In this document: positions 36,290 through 48,639 of the stretch, piece after piece
Layout of the letters: each line of letters begins with the position of its first letter
Position numbering within the stretch: position 1 is the stretch's first letter
Origin: Anthonomus grandis grandis
Lineage: Eukaryota; Arthropoda; Insecta; Coleoptera; Curculionidae
Assembly (NCBI RefSeq): GCF_022605725.1
Contig: NC_065551.1
Coordinates: 28,644,001-28,708,000, forward strand
DNA length: 64,000 nucleotides
Direction: 5' to 3'
Translations under genes and position numbers: made by a program
Notes under the pieces: model-generated
The model's input: only the letters and a program-made list of their open reading frames with translations
What the model was told of the DNA's origin: nothing
Databases searched by the model: none

Positions 36290-36990
36290 TGACAAAACCA
36301 AATTGGCTTGAGGAAAATCCACACATTAGACGACAGATAGCAGCCATTTGCCATATATCTGAACAATAAAGGAACGTAAAATAATACCAATGTCATAATA
36401 GATTGTTTTGCCGCGAAAATAGATTTATATCAAAAACGTATGCCTAAGTTATCAATGTGACATACACAAAACATATTATATTTTCTGATGAGTATAGCAC
36501 TTTTAAACTAATCGACTAAATTAACAGTATTGGTTTTTGGGAAAATTTTCTTAAAAGGTTAATGTGCGTATAAAAATTCTTTAAAATATGATTACAGGTA
36601 ATTTTTATCATTATTGGTAATTTCGATAAATATCTAGAACTACTTCAAAATAAGATCATGCCAAGTTTAACAAATGAATATTGTGATCCAGTAAACCCCT
36701 TAATTACAAGGGTTTAACAAGATAAAGAAGATGAAAAACCAAATATTTTTTAATCAGTATAAAGTGCCTTCCATCGTTCAATGAAATGGCCTGTATAATC
36801 CCCTGATCTGACGCCATTAGACTTTTTCTTATAAGGGAAATGTTATGCATATACCAAACTAAACCTTTCACGTTAACCCACCAAAGAAAAAAAATACTTG
36901 CAATTATATCGGTCATACCTGAGATGCTCATTAAAATTAACAGGTTATATTTTTGCTTAAGATTCGGTTGTTTCATGGCAAACATGTTGA
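36290..36990 (+). pseudogene. decayed mariner-like transposase, copy B
   Basis: The plus strand gives WLEENPHIRRQIAAICHISE (helix-turn-helix region), then IIFSDE (first Asp box) near 36477, ITGNFYHYW near 36592, and KWPV-stop-SPDLTPLDFFL at 36784-36836. The family motif is EWPARSPDLTPLDFFLWG. Many stops. It belongs to the same family as copies A, C and D. Confidence 0.72.
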
Positions 36991-37210
36991 ATATTTATTT
37001 CGTTGGCATGAGTGTTTTTTTTTAATTAACATTAGAAATATGGTTCACGCTAAACAGGCTCTATATTTATTTTTTATTTATTTCCGTGCATAACTTAATT
37101 GCACATTATAGCCGCCATAATTTAAATATTTTCATCAAAAATTATTCTTGGAAATTCAGTGACAAATTCTAGGTCTCAAAAGTCATATAATAAATTTAAC
37201 TATTAAAAAG

Positions 37211-37250
37211 GTTACATGTTTTGCTTAAAGAGTAAACATCATCAGACCTG
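37211..37250 (-). ncRNA. hammerhead-like motif with altered core
   Basis: The minus strand reads CTGATGA, then T, stem II GTTTA-CTCTT-TAAGC with one G-U pair, then AAAACATGT. This is the common insect Penelope-type hammerhead (CTGATGA...GAAACATGT) with the conserved G of GAAA changed to A, which should abolish cleavage. Confidence 0.4.
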
Positions 37251-37739
37251 AACGGCGCAAAACTGATAAGTTATTTAAAATCGATTGGCGTACAAATACT
37301 GTGAAGCCGGTATAGGGAATTTTTGTTTAAAGTGATTAACTAAATCCAAAAATCTAATAAAGAGTGGTCTTTTCTGAAATTATTTATGAGCATTATACTA
37401 AAACATATATATAAACATATAAACACATGAACTTAGCCGAAAAGTTTTCAAAAAAACTTTTAAATTATTTATTAAAATAGGTAGATAATATCTTTGTTGC
37501 CTGTGATTTCTAATTCTCTAAATAGTGTTTACTTAAATTGTGACAGTGAAAACTTAATTAATTTTCTTTTTTTTTAAATATTATATGATAATTTGTTTTT
37601 TTTTCAGGTTTCACACTGTTTTAAAGATTTGTGCTTTCGTGAATTTATAAAAAAATTGAAGTTAATTAAAAAAATTATTGGAAAAAAAAGCTAAAACTTG
37701 ATAAAGATTAAGGATTAAAGGCTAAAAAGTAAAATTAAA

Positions 37740-37990
37740 ATCATACAACGTTAACCATGCATCATGAAGTAACGAAAGACAAAAAAGGTAACGAAGCGGC
37801 GTCGAACGCGAAACGAATTTTCGAAAGCGAATTCCGGCTCCCCGCAGGCAAACAAGAAGATTTCCATTTATTACATACATGTTTGGTATGCAAATTTTCT
37901 CCATCAATGAAACCGAAATTAAAACCGAGCGCTCTGTACGCTAAGCTGAAATAAACAGAAAAAAGCAGCTGCAACTTTGCGATGCTAATT
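37740..37990 (+). other. GC-richer island with 65-codon open frame
   Basis: ATG at 37757 in a good context (AACC ATG C) opens 65 codons (MHHEVTKDKKGNEAASNAKR ... KLKPSALYAKLK) to a TAA at 37954. The opposite strand is also open over the same stretch. GC is far above the flanks. A polypyrimidine-CAG acceptor-like site lies at 37600-37609. It could be a small protein exon, a conserved regulatory island or a lncRNA exon. No domain is recognisable. Confidence 0.25.
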
Positions 37991-38465
37991 CGAAAATCCG
38001 ATTTGATTTTTTTTGGAACACATAAAATTGGTTGGCCATATCCGATTTTTGATTGTTTTTCATATTGCGGCTATAGACAATCTGTTTGTTTGGAAAATTA
38101 TTTGTTTAAAGAACCAAATTTTATACTTAAACCAATAAATTGCGGAGAAACCAGACTTCAATACTTTACCCGTTGACGTTACCAATAATATTGTTTATTT
38201 CTTTCAAATATTTGATTAAAATTGCATAAATATATGAGTCTAATACTTACTTAAGTTATGCACAAGAGATTAGACATTTATTTTTTCATATTATTAGTAT
38301 ATTATTATGATATAGAAAAATGTGTTTTTTCAGTTTAAACATCAATAAGTCTAAAAGATGTGCCTCGGTCTAAGAGTTTTCTTAAATGGAAATTTTCATA
38401 ATACAGCGGTGTTATTATGTCATTTATATTAATACCATTTTACACATAAATCTTACACATATTTG

Positions 38466-38840
38466 TATATCACCGTTTGGTTTTCTAAATAGTGTTTGGA
38501 TCATCTGAACAAAGTGTTTTTGTCCTTAAACTTGCCCAAATAGACAAGAAAAACGTCACTTTCTTCCCATACTCCTGTAATTTAAAAACTGATATAAGGA
38601 TATATAAACGAAAAACTTTTTTCCCAATTTCTGTATCACTATATGGTTTTCTTAATAGTTTTGGATTATCTAGAAATAGTATTTTTCTCCTTTAACTTGC
38701 TCAATTATATGAGAAAAATATCACTTTATTTCTATGCTCCTCTAATTTCAATTTCCTCGAATTCAACTTTTCCCCCTATTCCTATATCGCCATTTGGTTT
38801 TCTTAATAGTGTTTGTATCATCTGGAAATAGTGTTTTTTT
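38466..38840. repeat. ~150-165 bp tandem repeat, about 2.3 copies
   Basis: The phrase TTTGGTTTTCTTAATAGTGT with a preceding TATCAC/TATCGC recurs at about 38475, 38641 and 38792. Each is followed by ATCATCTGGAAATAGTGTTT-like text, and the first two are followed by matching downstream sequence. Confidence 0.75.
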
Positions 38841-38849
38841 TTTCTTTAA

Positions 38850-41160
38850 ACGAAGGAAACTAAGGCTTGTTTATTAAATAAAATATATCTTCAATAATAC
38901 TGAAATATAAAAATCTGGGTTTCATAATGCTTTAAATTTTAGTATTTAATAATAATACATTCCGTAATAATCATTTAACCAGAAAAATCAATTAAATGCA
39001 AAACTTTCTTAGAGATTTTTAGTGTTATTATTTTTAATACCTAAGCAACATTAGCGACATTACAAAAAAGTCTTGTTGTTAAATTTATATAAAACAATAT
39101 AATTAAAGCCCTATAATCACCCTAATTCTTTTAATTATTTATTTATTTCTTTAATTAAAGTTTTACAAAAGCACCAATATAAAAGTAATTATATTATAAG
39201 ACTACTTAAAGAGTAAGGAAACACGTAAAAAAAATAATTCTGTATTAGGATTTCTATCAATTGACTTTGGCTCAAAAGTTAAGGAATTTAGAACGTAGCT
39301 TTATTTGAACTTTTCTTCTTAAGATTACCTAACACCCTTAGAAATCAGCATCCTGTTCTGTAACATTCTGTGTACTCGGCCCTGGCCCTATACTTTTTTA
39401 TCAAAGCACTGTAACAGCTTTTCTTTTTTATATGACTAACGGGATTCATTGAATTGGAACATTATGTCTATTGCCACTTATTTTATTTGATTCCGAATAC
39501 ACTAGCTAATGCATTAATAAATTTTATTATTTAATAGATCTATCAGAATCAGTATCTGCCATGCCCTCCAAATCACACCAAGTTACTTTTACTTCTACTT
39601 ACTTACTTTTAAGTTAAATCGTTAAAAAGCTTGAAATCTGCTTTGGCATAATCATAAATATAAGACGTCTGAATATTGTTTTTATTCGGCAAAATTCAGA
39701 TATCAATTGCCAATGATAAATACAGAAATTGGGAGGTTTCTTAATTATAAGTAAAAAAATAAGAAAATTACAAACAAAATTAAGATAATTTGACCTTGTT
39801 AAGGTTACTATAAAAATTAAAATTACATCATTTTATACATTTAGATAGAAATTCATTTTGAGCCTTATAAATTCAATATCAAAAATAGGTGTCACGTAAA
39901 AAACATATATTGACCTTCAAATCACTTCTAAGATCAAATTTAAACCAGCTACTAAAGTACAAAGATGTAAATCAAATTCCGTTGACTCATATGTATTTAT
40001 CTGTCGTAGAATATTCGATAATAATTCTGTTATACTGTTTATTTCTGTTACATACAACTTTTTTTATTTTCTTATTTTATTTTTACGTATTTTAAAAACG
40101 CAAATTTAGAAATAATTCAATTTTAATATAATTTATTTATATATTATAATTTAAAATATACATAAATAAATAAGTATAAAATATTATGCAAGTGCCAATG
40201 CTTTTCTTTTATGTTTATAAATTAGCCGCCTAAACATGATACGAATGTTTTTATTAGATTAAATAAAAATAAATTTAAAAAAAATAAATGTTACCTTTAA
40301 TTAAAAGTACATATTTGTTTTTATGATTTAATGTATCAAATTGAGCCATTTTCTCATACAGTTTTAATTAAAAAAATAAATCCCTTTACGAGTAATTTAA
40401 TATATAAGCCAAAAGAATATAGGAATATCCTTTTCGTTTTACAGCTGTTAAAAAAAGGATGAAAACTAAACAATGGACATTACCTAAAAATTTGCATTTT
40501 AGTTATACGTATATATTTTTTTTATTTAAAACATTTTTTTTAGTAAAAATCTCGTTTAATTAATTATTAAAATACACTTAAGATTAAATTGAAAAAAACA
40601 ATTCCAAAAACTTCAAAATAAAGCGGATATAATTTCCAAATTAAACAAAAACACTTGACGTCCAAAACTGGTTTAGTTAACATTCGAAACACATATGTCG
40701 TTTTCTATACTAAAGGATCTGGTAACGGGTTAGAGACAAAGACATTTACATAATAATTATTTTGGTAATTTGTTTTTAATGACGGCGGAGCACCTGCGGT
40801 CTCCGTTGGCCATTAGTGCTTCCATCAAGGCTCTCATCGTTTTATCGCCTAAATGGATACTGGCCCTTTTGTCACTCGAATGCACAAGAGCCTAATGTGC
40901 GACAATTATCACTTAAAGTTCATTGGTCGTAATTAGGAAAAAAAAATTGACTTCGTTAAAAGTGGCCACTTTATATGAAATTTAAGTGATGAAATTGTTA
41001 TTGTTGAAGGTTACTTGATTTGCAGTTTAAATAAAAAATTATAATATTGTAATTTTAGATATATTAGTCTGATGATATGGTATACAAAAAGCCAAATGAA
41101 CAACTAATAATGATATAAGAAAATATGTTAAATTAATGTTGACTACATACTAAAATTATT
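38850..41160. other. no gene seen; one GC-richer island at 40775-40930
   Basis: Mostly AT-rich. At about 40775-40930 a compact richer patch (GACGGCGGAGCACCTGCGGT...) with E-box CACCTG and homeodomain-like TAATGACG stands out and may be regulatory. Confidence 0.35.
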
Positions 41161-41164
41161 TAAA

Positions 41165-42205
41165 ATTTTTAGAAAATGGTTTCAAAAGTCTGCAATATCA
41201 AGAATTACCTCAAAACTGTAAAAAATATAAAATTACTCAAACGCCTTAAAGACATAAGAAATTATGCCATAATCGGGCCTAGAAAATACGTATAATTGTT
41301 ATAAATTTCTGTCACACAAAAAATCGTTACTGATCCTTGTAAACTTGTTTTAAGTTCTTGTAGAATTATCTCAAGACTCATTCTTGAAAATATGAAAAAT
41401 TGTCTTGGAGATCTAGAAGCAAAAAATTATTTTAAACTTGTTTAAAGTGAAAAAATACCCCAAAAACTATAAAAAAGATATAAAGCTACTGGAAATACCT
41501 GAAAGACATAAACAATTACCCCATAACATGCCCTAGTAAATATATATTGTTACAAATTTCTAGGACACAGAAAATTGTCACAAATCCTTATAAAATTGTT
41601 TAAGTTCCTGTAGAATTATCCCAAAATTTATTCTAGAAAATATGAAAAATTTTTTTGGAGATCTAGAAGCAAAAATTGTTTTAAACTTTTGCAAAGTGAA
41701 AAAATACTCCAAAAACTATAAAAAAAAACATAAAACTACTGAAAATACTTGAAAGACAAAAAATTACCCCATAACGTAGCCTATAAAATATATATAATTG
41801 TTACAAACTTCTAATATACAGAAAATTGTTACAAATCCTTATAAATTTGTTTTAAGTTCCTGTAGAATTATCCCAAAATTTATTCTAGAAAATATGAAAA
41901 ATTGTTTTGGAGATCTAGAAGCAAAAAATTGTTTCAAACTTCTGCAAGATGAAAAAATACCTCAAAAACTATAAAAAAATATAAAACTACTCAAAATACG
42001 TAAAAGACATAAAAAATTACCTCATAACCCGGCCTAGAAAATACGTATAATTGTTGCACATTTCTAGGATACAGAAAATTGTTACAAATCCTTGAATAAA
42101 TTAATTTCTTGTGGAATTATTAAATAAGACTCATCCTAGAACATATGAAATAAAATTATTTTGGAGATTTAGAAGCAAAAAATTGTTTCAAACTAGAATT
42201 GAAAA
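41165..42205. repeat. ~250 bp tandem repeat, about four copies
   Basis: GGAGATCTAGAAGCAAAAAA recurs at about 41407, 41657, 41908 and 42160 (spacing 250-252). Matching blocks are AAAATACGTATAATTGTTA, CCTGTAGAATTATCCCAAAA and ATAAAACTACTGAAAATAC. The first and last copies are partial. Confidence 0.9.
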
Positions 42206-43517
42206 ACCCATATTAATTTATAATGTCAGATACGAATATTAAGTACAGGCATGCTGAAAATAGCATACTCAATAAATTCATCTCCAACAATATCTTCAAA
42301 AATAAGCAATTATATATTTTTTTTAAATAGATATTAAACTTGACATCATAAAAACTTGAAGCCAGTTAGTAAAATAAAATAAAAATATAAAGCATTTACT
42401 AATATTTTCTATACTATTGCACATAAAAACGTAAAATTCATTATATTTATTTTCTCTTAAATATGACTTCTTCATAACAGCAGAAGTAGGAGGCAGCAGG
42501 TGCACATTATTCAACTCCCGAGCACAGCAATAACATTAGTAATACATCTGTCTGATTTGTGAATTAGAACACCTATTTTCTAATTGATAAGGGAGGAAGG
42601 AATAGGAGAAGAGAACCCTCTTCAAGTTTCCATAAATCCCTAAATCCAGCTGAACAAAGATACCTAATTGCTTTTTTTTTAATTACAAAGATGTTTAGTA
42701 AATCCTTGTTGTTTAAGCCCAGAAGGGAAACGTATTAAATATATGACTCAATTAAGGAAAAATGTTTTGAAAAATTATTCAAACTCATGTTTTGCCACAT
42801 TAAAAGCAAAATAGCTAGATGGTTAATTGTCATATTTAGTATACGATCGTCAGACTAAGCTTACCATGAATAGTTATACTTAAAACTCCGCATATTTTTT
42901 TAATAGAATATACACAATATCTCTAAAAAGTAAATGTTTGTACTAGTATTATTATTACGTTTTTCCTTGAGGACATCCTAAATCCATTCTTGGTAAAGTA
43001 CAACCTGATTCCCGGACAAATGGATGGGCAGAAGATGATAAATTGAGTGGCCTGCAGGATAACCGGACCTAACACACTTTTATTGCTCTTCTTAAAAGGC
43101 GAATGGCAGCAGACTGTCGGTCAATTTCTGGTGAAGATTTTTGAAATATGAGTAAGGAGTTTAAAAACAGACGTTATTGTTTTTTGCAGAGAAATGCACA
43201 ATATTTTTAACTTATTAGTACATAAGTAAATGTACATTAATTAAGAAATTACTCTTCCGCAAATGAAAACTTATATCTGTCGAAGTAAAATAATAAATAA
43301 ATAGACAAACAATTCTTTAAATTAAATTTTCTTCCTGGTATTCAATGATTTTAATAGCCTAAAATACTTTTCTAACGATTTATGCTATTAAGGAGACACA
43401 AATTGAACGCCATGTTAAAAAGCGAAAGTACCATTTAACCCTTATTCCTATTTAAGTTACTAAGGGTGATATTCACCTCTTCTAGAGAGTTGAAACAAGA
43501 AGGTTCAAAATAATTAA

Positions 43518-43715
43518 TTACATTGACACCATGATAAATAAAATTGACGTATCTTTTTGATTTTTAATATTTTTAAGAGCAAAAAAGATATTAACACCAT
43601 CATATCCGCACCCCAAAATAAATGATAACCCATTATAAAAAGCAGGGTTGTTTAATGTATCCAAGGCTTCAACATTCAAAAGATCGTTATAAGAATAATC
43701 ATACTTCAAAAGCAC
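43518..43715 (-). other. unidentified open frame
   Basis: A 65-codon minus-strand frame includes LNNPAFYNGLSFILGCGYDG and VNIFFALKNIKNQKD. It looks more protein-like than its neighbours but matches no family I recognise. It is possibly a transposon fragment. Confidence 0.2.
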
Positions 43716-44229
43716 ACATGATCCCTAAAATTCATCAATAAACTAATATTATACACAAACAAAATCATTTAAATATAGTGTTTTAAAGGACAAAAGTCAT
43801 TTATATTTAGTAGGAACTTAACGGGTCTAGTACACACAATAAAGAGCGTATGGTGTATTAGAGTTCATCATGAGGTATACCTCAAGTAAGACTTCTAATT
43901 TCTAATAATGTTCCAGACATTAAAACACTAAGTATGAGAAATCAAAGCTAAATCCAAATTAGTTCCATATATTATTATCTAAACCCATATTTTCTGAATT
44001 TAGGAAAAAGCATTCTACGGTCCACACAATAAAATACTTTTAATGGATAACAGAGCATTAATGCCATATTTAAAGCAATCAAAGCAATACCTTTAAAAAT
44101 TAAAAGAAGAATTTTCTAAGGTGATTTGGAAATAAAATATTATTACTCTATAAAGATGATACAATTCTGCTTTTAACAAATATCTCTAATATCCCGGATA
44201 TAAGACAATATAAAAATAAAGGGATAATT

Positions 44230-44400
44230 CGAAGGCAAATTAATGTAGTTTGTTTGACTAAATACTTCTTAAATTCCCCTGAAATTCAAAAGTTTAAGCT
44301 TACATATTTAAACCCTAAAAAATCAGTTCATGGAGGATTTCTTATTCTATGTCGTAATAATATAAAATATATATATGTCGAAATGACTGAAATAATTTAA
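44230..44400 (+). pseudogene. LINE endonuclease (APE-type) fragment
   Basis: 57 codons read RRQINVVCLTKYFLNSPEIQ, then KFKLTYLN and HGGFLILCRNNI. This matches the non-LTR endonuclease stretch ..I.CLTE.WL.....F.L..Y.R....GGV.I..... The catalytic Glu of the TE pair is changed to Lys. Flanks (about 43800-44640) may hold more of the same dead element. Confidence 0.65.
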
Positions 44401-44939
44401 GTATAGAGTCGCCATGGGAAATTGCAGCTATAGAGAATTCTCAACATAAATTATGGATAATTTTAATCATTCATAAATAAACCAAAATAAAAAATAAATC
44501 AAAGTTACATTAAGTTTCAACATATAAATTGTCCCTAAAGTATTGTTTCCCAATCGTTTAAACTTTGGTCAAACAACAATGACAAATTTCTTAACATGCA
44601 CAGATCATCTGATTTAACTATGAGATAGATTTATTTGCTACAACATGGTCCTCTAATATACTTATCTCTCTATATAATAGTTTCAATTTTTTGTTATATT
44701 GCCAGTATATTCATTTATGATTTCGAAGTTTACTCTTAATACTCCTAGAGGCTGTTTACAGTAGAATAAATTTTATTTGTTTAAAAATTATCAACGAATC
44801 GCCATCAACATTTTTTAAATCCTGGTATATAAGAACCAATCAAGAAATTAAACCTGAATACTGCCTAAAACTAAGTAGAATAATAAATATTTTTATTTGT
44901 ATGAAAATTTCCAACACATATTAAAATATTAATCGTAAC

Positions 44940-45430
44940 ATTATCTTTGTTTTTGAGCCGTGCATAATACATTTATTTTTTAATATTTTTTAATTTTTGG
45001 CTCGATGCAATTTTAATGGACTCGCTTTTTTTTGTCCGTATAGCTGATGAATCAATTTATCTAAAATTCGTATGTAAATTTAGCCGGAGGCCAGTTTTAA
45101 TTTATGCGGTTGTTCGAAATTTTAACTGTAAAACTACAAAATAATAAAGTGGATTTAATTTAATTATAATTTTTTGTTTTAAATTGATAACGCCAGCCTC
45201 GCTAAAGCTATACCGACTTTAGTTTTATAGTCTTAAAGTTATAAAATATATTAGCCTCAACGACATTATTAGATTTCAAGGAAAGTTCAGATTGAATTTA
45301 ACAACCTTACCGTAACGCTGTCGCGTCGGGCTGCTCAATTTTCATTTATTTTCCACTTCATATCAACGTCAATGTTCACTATTATGGATACTATCAAACC
45401 AGATTGGCGTCGGCGCCGATATTGACAGGC
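44940..45430. promoter_or_regulatory. GC-richer islands, possible regulatory DNA
   Basis: Two richer patches, about 44955-45130 and 45300-45430 (GCTGTCGCGTCGGGCTGCTC; GGCGTCGGCGCCGATATTGA), stand out in AT-rich DNA. They lack coding features or repeat matches. Confidence 0.22.
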
Positions 45431-45769
45431 CACTTACTAAAAAGAAAGGCGAAAATACTTTCTGGCGTTATTATGGAGAAATGTTACTATTACGTCTTTC
45501 TTGATATCCAGAGAGATATCGAAAAGGCTATTATTATTTGACCTCTCCAGAGTCACGGTTATGGAAGATGGAACTTTACGCTTAGTTGCTCTCCGTAAGG
45601 TATTAAATATTTTTTGCTTCAATAGGTTCTTCTTATATTTTCATCTACGAGACGACACTATTTATTTTTAGAAAAACTTTTAAAGATTGTTACAACTACA
45701 AGTATATATACTATAACTTTTACAGAGATATGCAGTGGCAGCTTTCCTTATCTAGTTGAGATTTTTTCA

Positions 45770-46640
45770 AGTTTCTTTAGGAATAACGATTGTGCAACTG
45801 TATTGTGCTATAATAAATTACATCCAGATGCACAGTTATCTCAAACATATGTCATAAACTGAGTGGTAAAATTTCGCGAAACAGGATCAATTCCAAACAA
45901 ACATAGAAATGTGATAAATCGAGTCCTAAATATTGCTGCAGTTTTGGGTCATATAGCAGTCGATTTCTCACTCAGTCAAAGAAAATAAGTAAAATATTAA
46001 ATGTTTCACGTAGAACTATCTAGAGAATTAAAAAAAAATCATAGGTCTTATCCCTTCAAAATTGAAACAGTGCAATAACTTAATGAGGGTGATAATGAGC
46101 GCCGCTTACAGTCTTTCGAAACAATAAGTAAACGAATCGATGTCAACTAAGAATTTATTTTTATAATAAATACAGCTTTTTCTTTATTGATATTCTAGAT
46201 AAATGTTAAGCACATACTCAATATCAAGAAAAATTTAATGTATAGGCTGAAATTTTCTGCAACTACATTATTAGGCCATATTTTTTATCTAATAATTTCA
46301 GGGAGAATACACCTTGTAAAGTACCTTGGAAACTACTATTAAGCTAGCTTTGGTTACTTACTTAGAAAATTTAATTTTTCAGCAAGACGAGGCACTTCCG
46401 CGTTATAAGGAGAGTCCAGCTGAATGGCCTGCCAGATCTCCTGATTTGTCAAACCTTGACTTTTTTTAAAAGGTAATTTTTTATTTAAAATTAATTCTTT
46501 AGACGATTTTTGATAATTTTGAATAGTGCAACGAGCGTCAACAAATTACACCTGAAATATAACGTAATGTGCGCGAGCATTTTGAAAAAGAGTGTCTCCA
46601 CTTTTGTATGGAAGTTGGAGAAGGGCATCTTTAATATTTG
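45770..46640 (+). pseudogene. decayed mariner-like transposase, copy C
   Basis: This is the best preserved of the relics. An N-terminal LHPDAQLSQTYVINxVVKFRETGSIPNK-like stretch lies at 45820-45900. ILNVSRRTIWRIL then KKNHRSYPFKIETVQ follow near 45995-46080, then LNEGDNERRLQSF. QQDEALPRY precedes EWPARSPDLSNLDFF at 46420-46466. The tail QQITPEI.RNVREHFEKECL ends MEVGEGHL-stop at about 46632. The order is diagnostic of the same insect mariner-like family (QQDGAPPHY..., WPARSPDLTPLDFFLWG, ITPEML.NV...). It is dead through stops and frameshifts. Confidence 0.82.
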
Positions 46641-46649
46641 GTTGATTAA

Positions 46650-48240
46650 AAATAAATTATAAATAAAAATTAGAACATTTTTTAAAATTCTAAATATCTA
46701 ATACTATTTCCTCAAATTGTTAATGTCAAAATATAAAGTTTAAAATATTTTTCATAACCCATTCAAAATTTTTCCATTTAAAGGCTTACTAAAGTAAGAC
46801 GATTTATTGCGCGATTTATAGTACATTATCCTCGCTTTTTCATTTATCATATAATGCATCCACAGTAAATCATACAAAACCATAAAACCTCTATGATCTT
46901 ACGATAAAATAATAATGTTCGCATTCAGTACTAAGTTGTACTTAGTTGTGTTTATTACTTGCAGTATTTCTTAAGCACATCCAAGTTTTATTGTCACAAA
47001 AATGAAAATATTAACTCATAAACATTTCGTTTGTCTCTCTCAGACTTTATGTGACTTTGTTTTAGGTATATGATTTAGGATTTTATTAAAAAAAATTAAA
47101 ATTTGGAATTAAGAAACAATTTTTTTCCTAAAGGTATTAACAAGCTTTTTAAAATAAATATAACTTTCACCGTAATGAACTCAATATAAAAGTTCAAAGA
47201 AAAAAGTTAAGAAATTGGTACGAAACTTATGAAAAAAATATTTTTGAGAAGTAAAACATACAGATTAATATTGATGAAGCTTTTCTTACCAAGACGACGT
47301 TATAACAGGAAAGTTCTAGTCTATAAGTACTATTAGTTATAAGTACTACTATAATTATAAATACAATAATAATATAATAATAATACAATAATAATAATCT
47401 CTAGTAGTCCAAGTAGCCTTCAGCTGCCAATGTAAGTTTCTCTTACTTAAGTATTATCAATAATTCGAAAGGTAATAATGACCTAACCTCCAGTATACAG
47501 GTTGGGGCAGAAACAATAGAGAGGCGCGCAACTGTGTGCTAATAAAACATCCGAATATTTTCCATCTTTCTCTCATTGTAAAAGGTGAACGTAGATTGCG
47601 CAGGTATTATTGCCGCCATTATTCAAACCTCTGCTGCTAAGCATTAAGGTTTTTTTTATTTATTTTAATTAAAATCAGCCGTTATGCCTCAGAAGTCAAA
47701 ACATAATAATTATGTTCTGAGATAAAACAACTGATTTTCAATAAAATAAATAAAAAAGTTTAATTAAATTTTATTCATCTATTACATTTTAAGTAAATAT
47801 ATTATCGAGTTGTGTCGTGTCTCGTGGTCATGTTAAGCAGGGATTTAACTGTTACCGTACTTAATTATAATTTAAGAAATACTAGCGAACTACATAAACT
47901 ATCCCGGATTTTACATTCAATTAAAGGGAGATAGAAAAAGGTTTTCTTTTGAGTATTTTGATAATGAAAGACATTTGGCATCGCAAAAAATTAGTATTGT
48001 GGCGCCACCTTAGCCCCACCTTTCATAAGGGAAGAACGAGACAACGAATTACAGTATAAAGAGAGTAACAACAATAGAATAAAAATCCATATCTAGTTGC
48101 ACGTCTCTTTGATTATCTCTGGTTGAGATACAAATATTTTAAATATTAGAAAACTTAACAAGACTTGAATTTTTATAAAACCATGATGGAAAATGCCAAT
48201 GAAAATGATTGTTTTTACGAAATATTTTATTTTCAGATGA
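46650..48240. other. no gene seen
   Basis: AT-rich with a short ATA/AAT low-complexity run at 47340-47400. Slightly richer patches lie at 47510-47640 and 47990-48060 (GTGGCGCCACCTTAGCCCCA). No motif identified. Confidence 0.4.
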
Positions 48241-48384
48241 AAAGATTCTTCTTATTGTAGAAAACATAATACTTGCATTGTTCAATCTTTTTTAAGAGTA
48301 TTTTTTAATTCCGTTCTGACTATCATCTTGACTGAGTAGACCTCTTTGATTTAATCTTGGGATTGGTATATTTTATTCCAAATT

Positions 48385-48625
48385 CCTGTCCATCCGTTTT
48401 CTTAGAGGGCCTTGTATTATTAAAGGGCCTCCTAGATGTCCAGATCTACCCTCAATTGACTTTTAGTTTCAGGGTTATCTTAAGGAGAAAATTTACGAAC
48501 ATGAAATTGGTCGGCCAACAAATTTAGAAAGAAAGACAATTGTTGAATGTGCCAATTCTATTTTACCAAAAACCCTTAAAAGTACAACAGAACATATCTA
48601 TTTAATATTTTCAGAATGTTTATAA
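48385..48625 (+). pseudogene. mariner-like transposase C-terminal fragment, copy D
   Basis: The plus-strand frame reads RGPCIIKGPPRCPDLPSIDF, then a stop, then QGYLKEKIYEHEIGRPTN and IVECANSILPKTLKSTTEH. The family form is RGPI.WPPRSPDLTPLDFFLWGYLKDKVY...PTN...L..RI..AC..IP.E.L. Only the last third is present. Confidence 0.78.
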
Positions 48626-48639
48626 AATTATTAAGCTTG

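Noticed and set aside
47340..47400. ATA/AAT-rich run as a LINE tail
   Set aside because: No LINE ORF end precedes it; low-complexity only.
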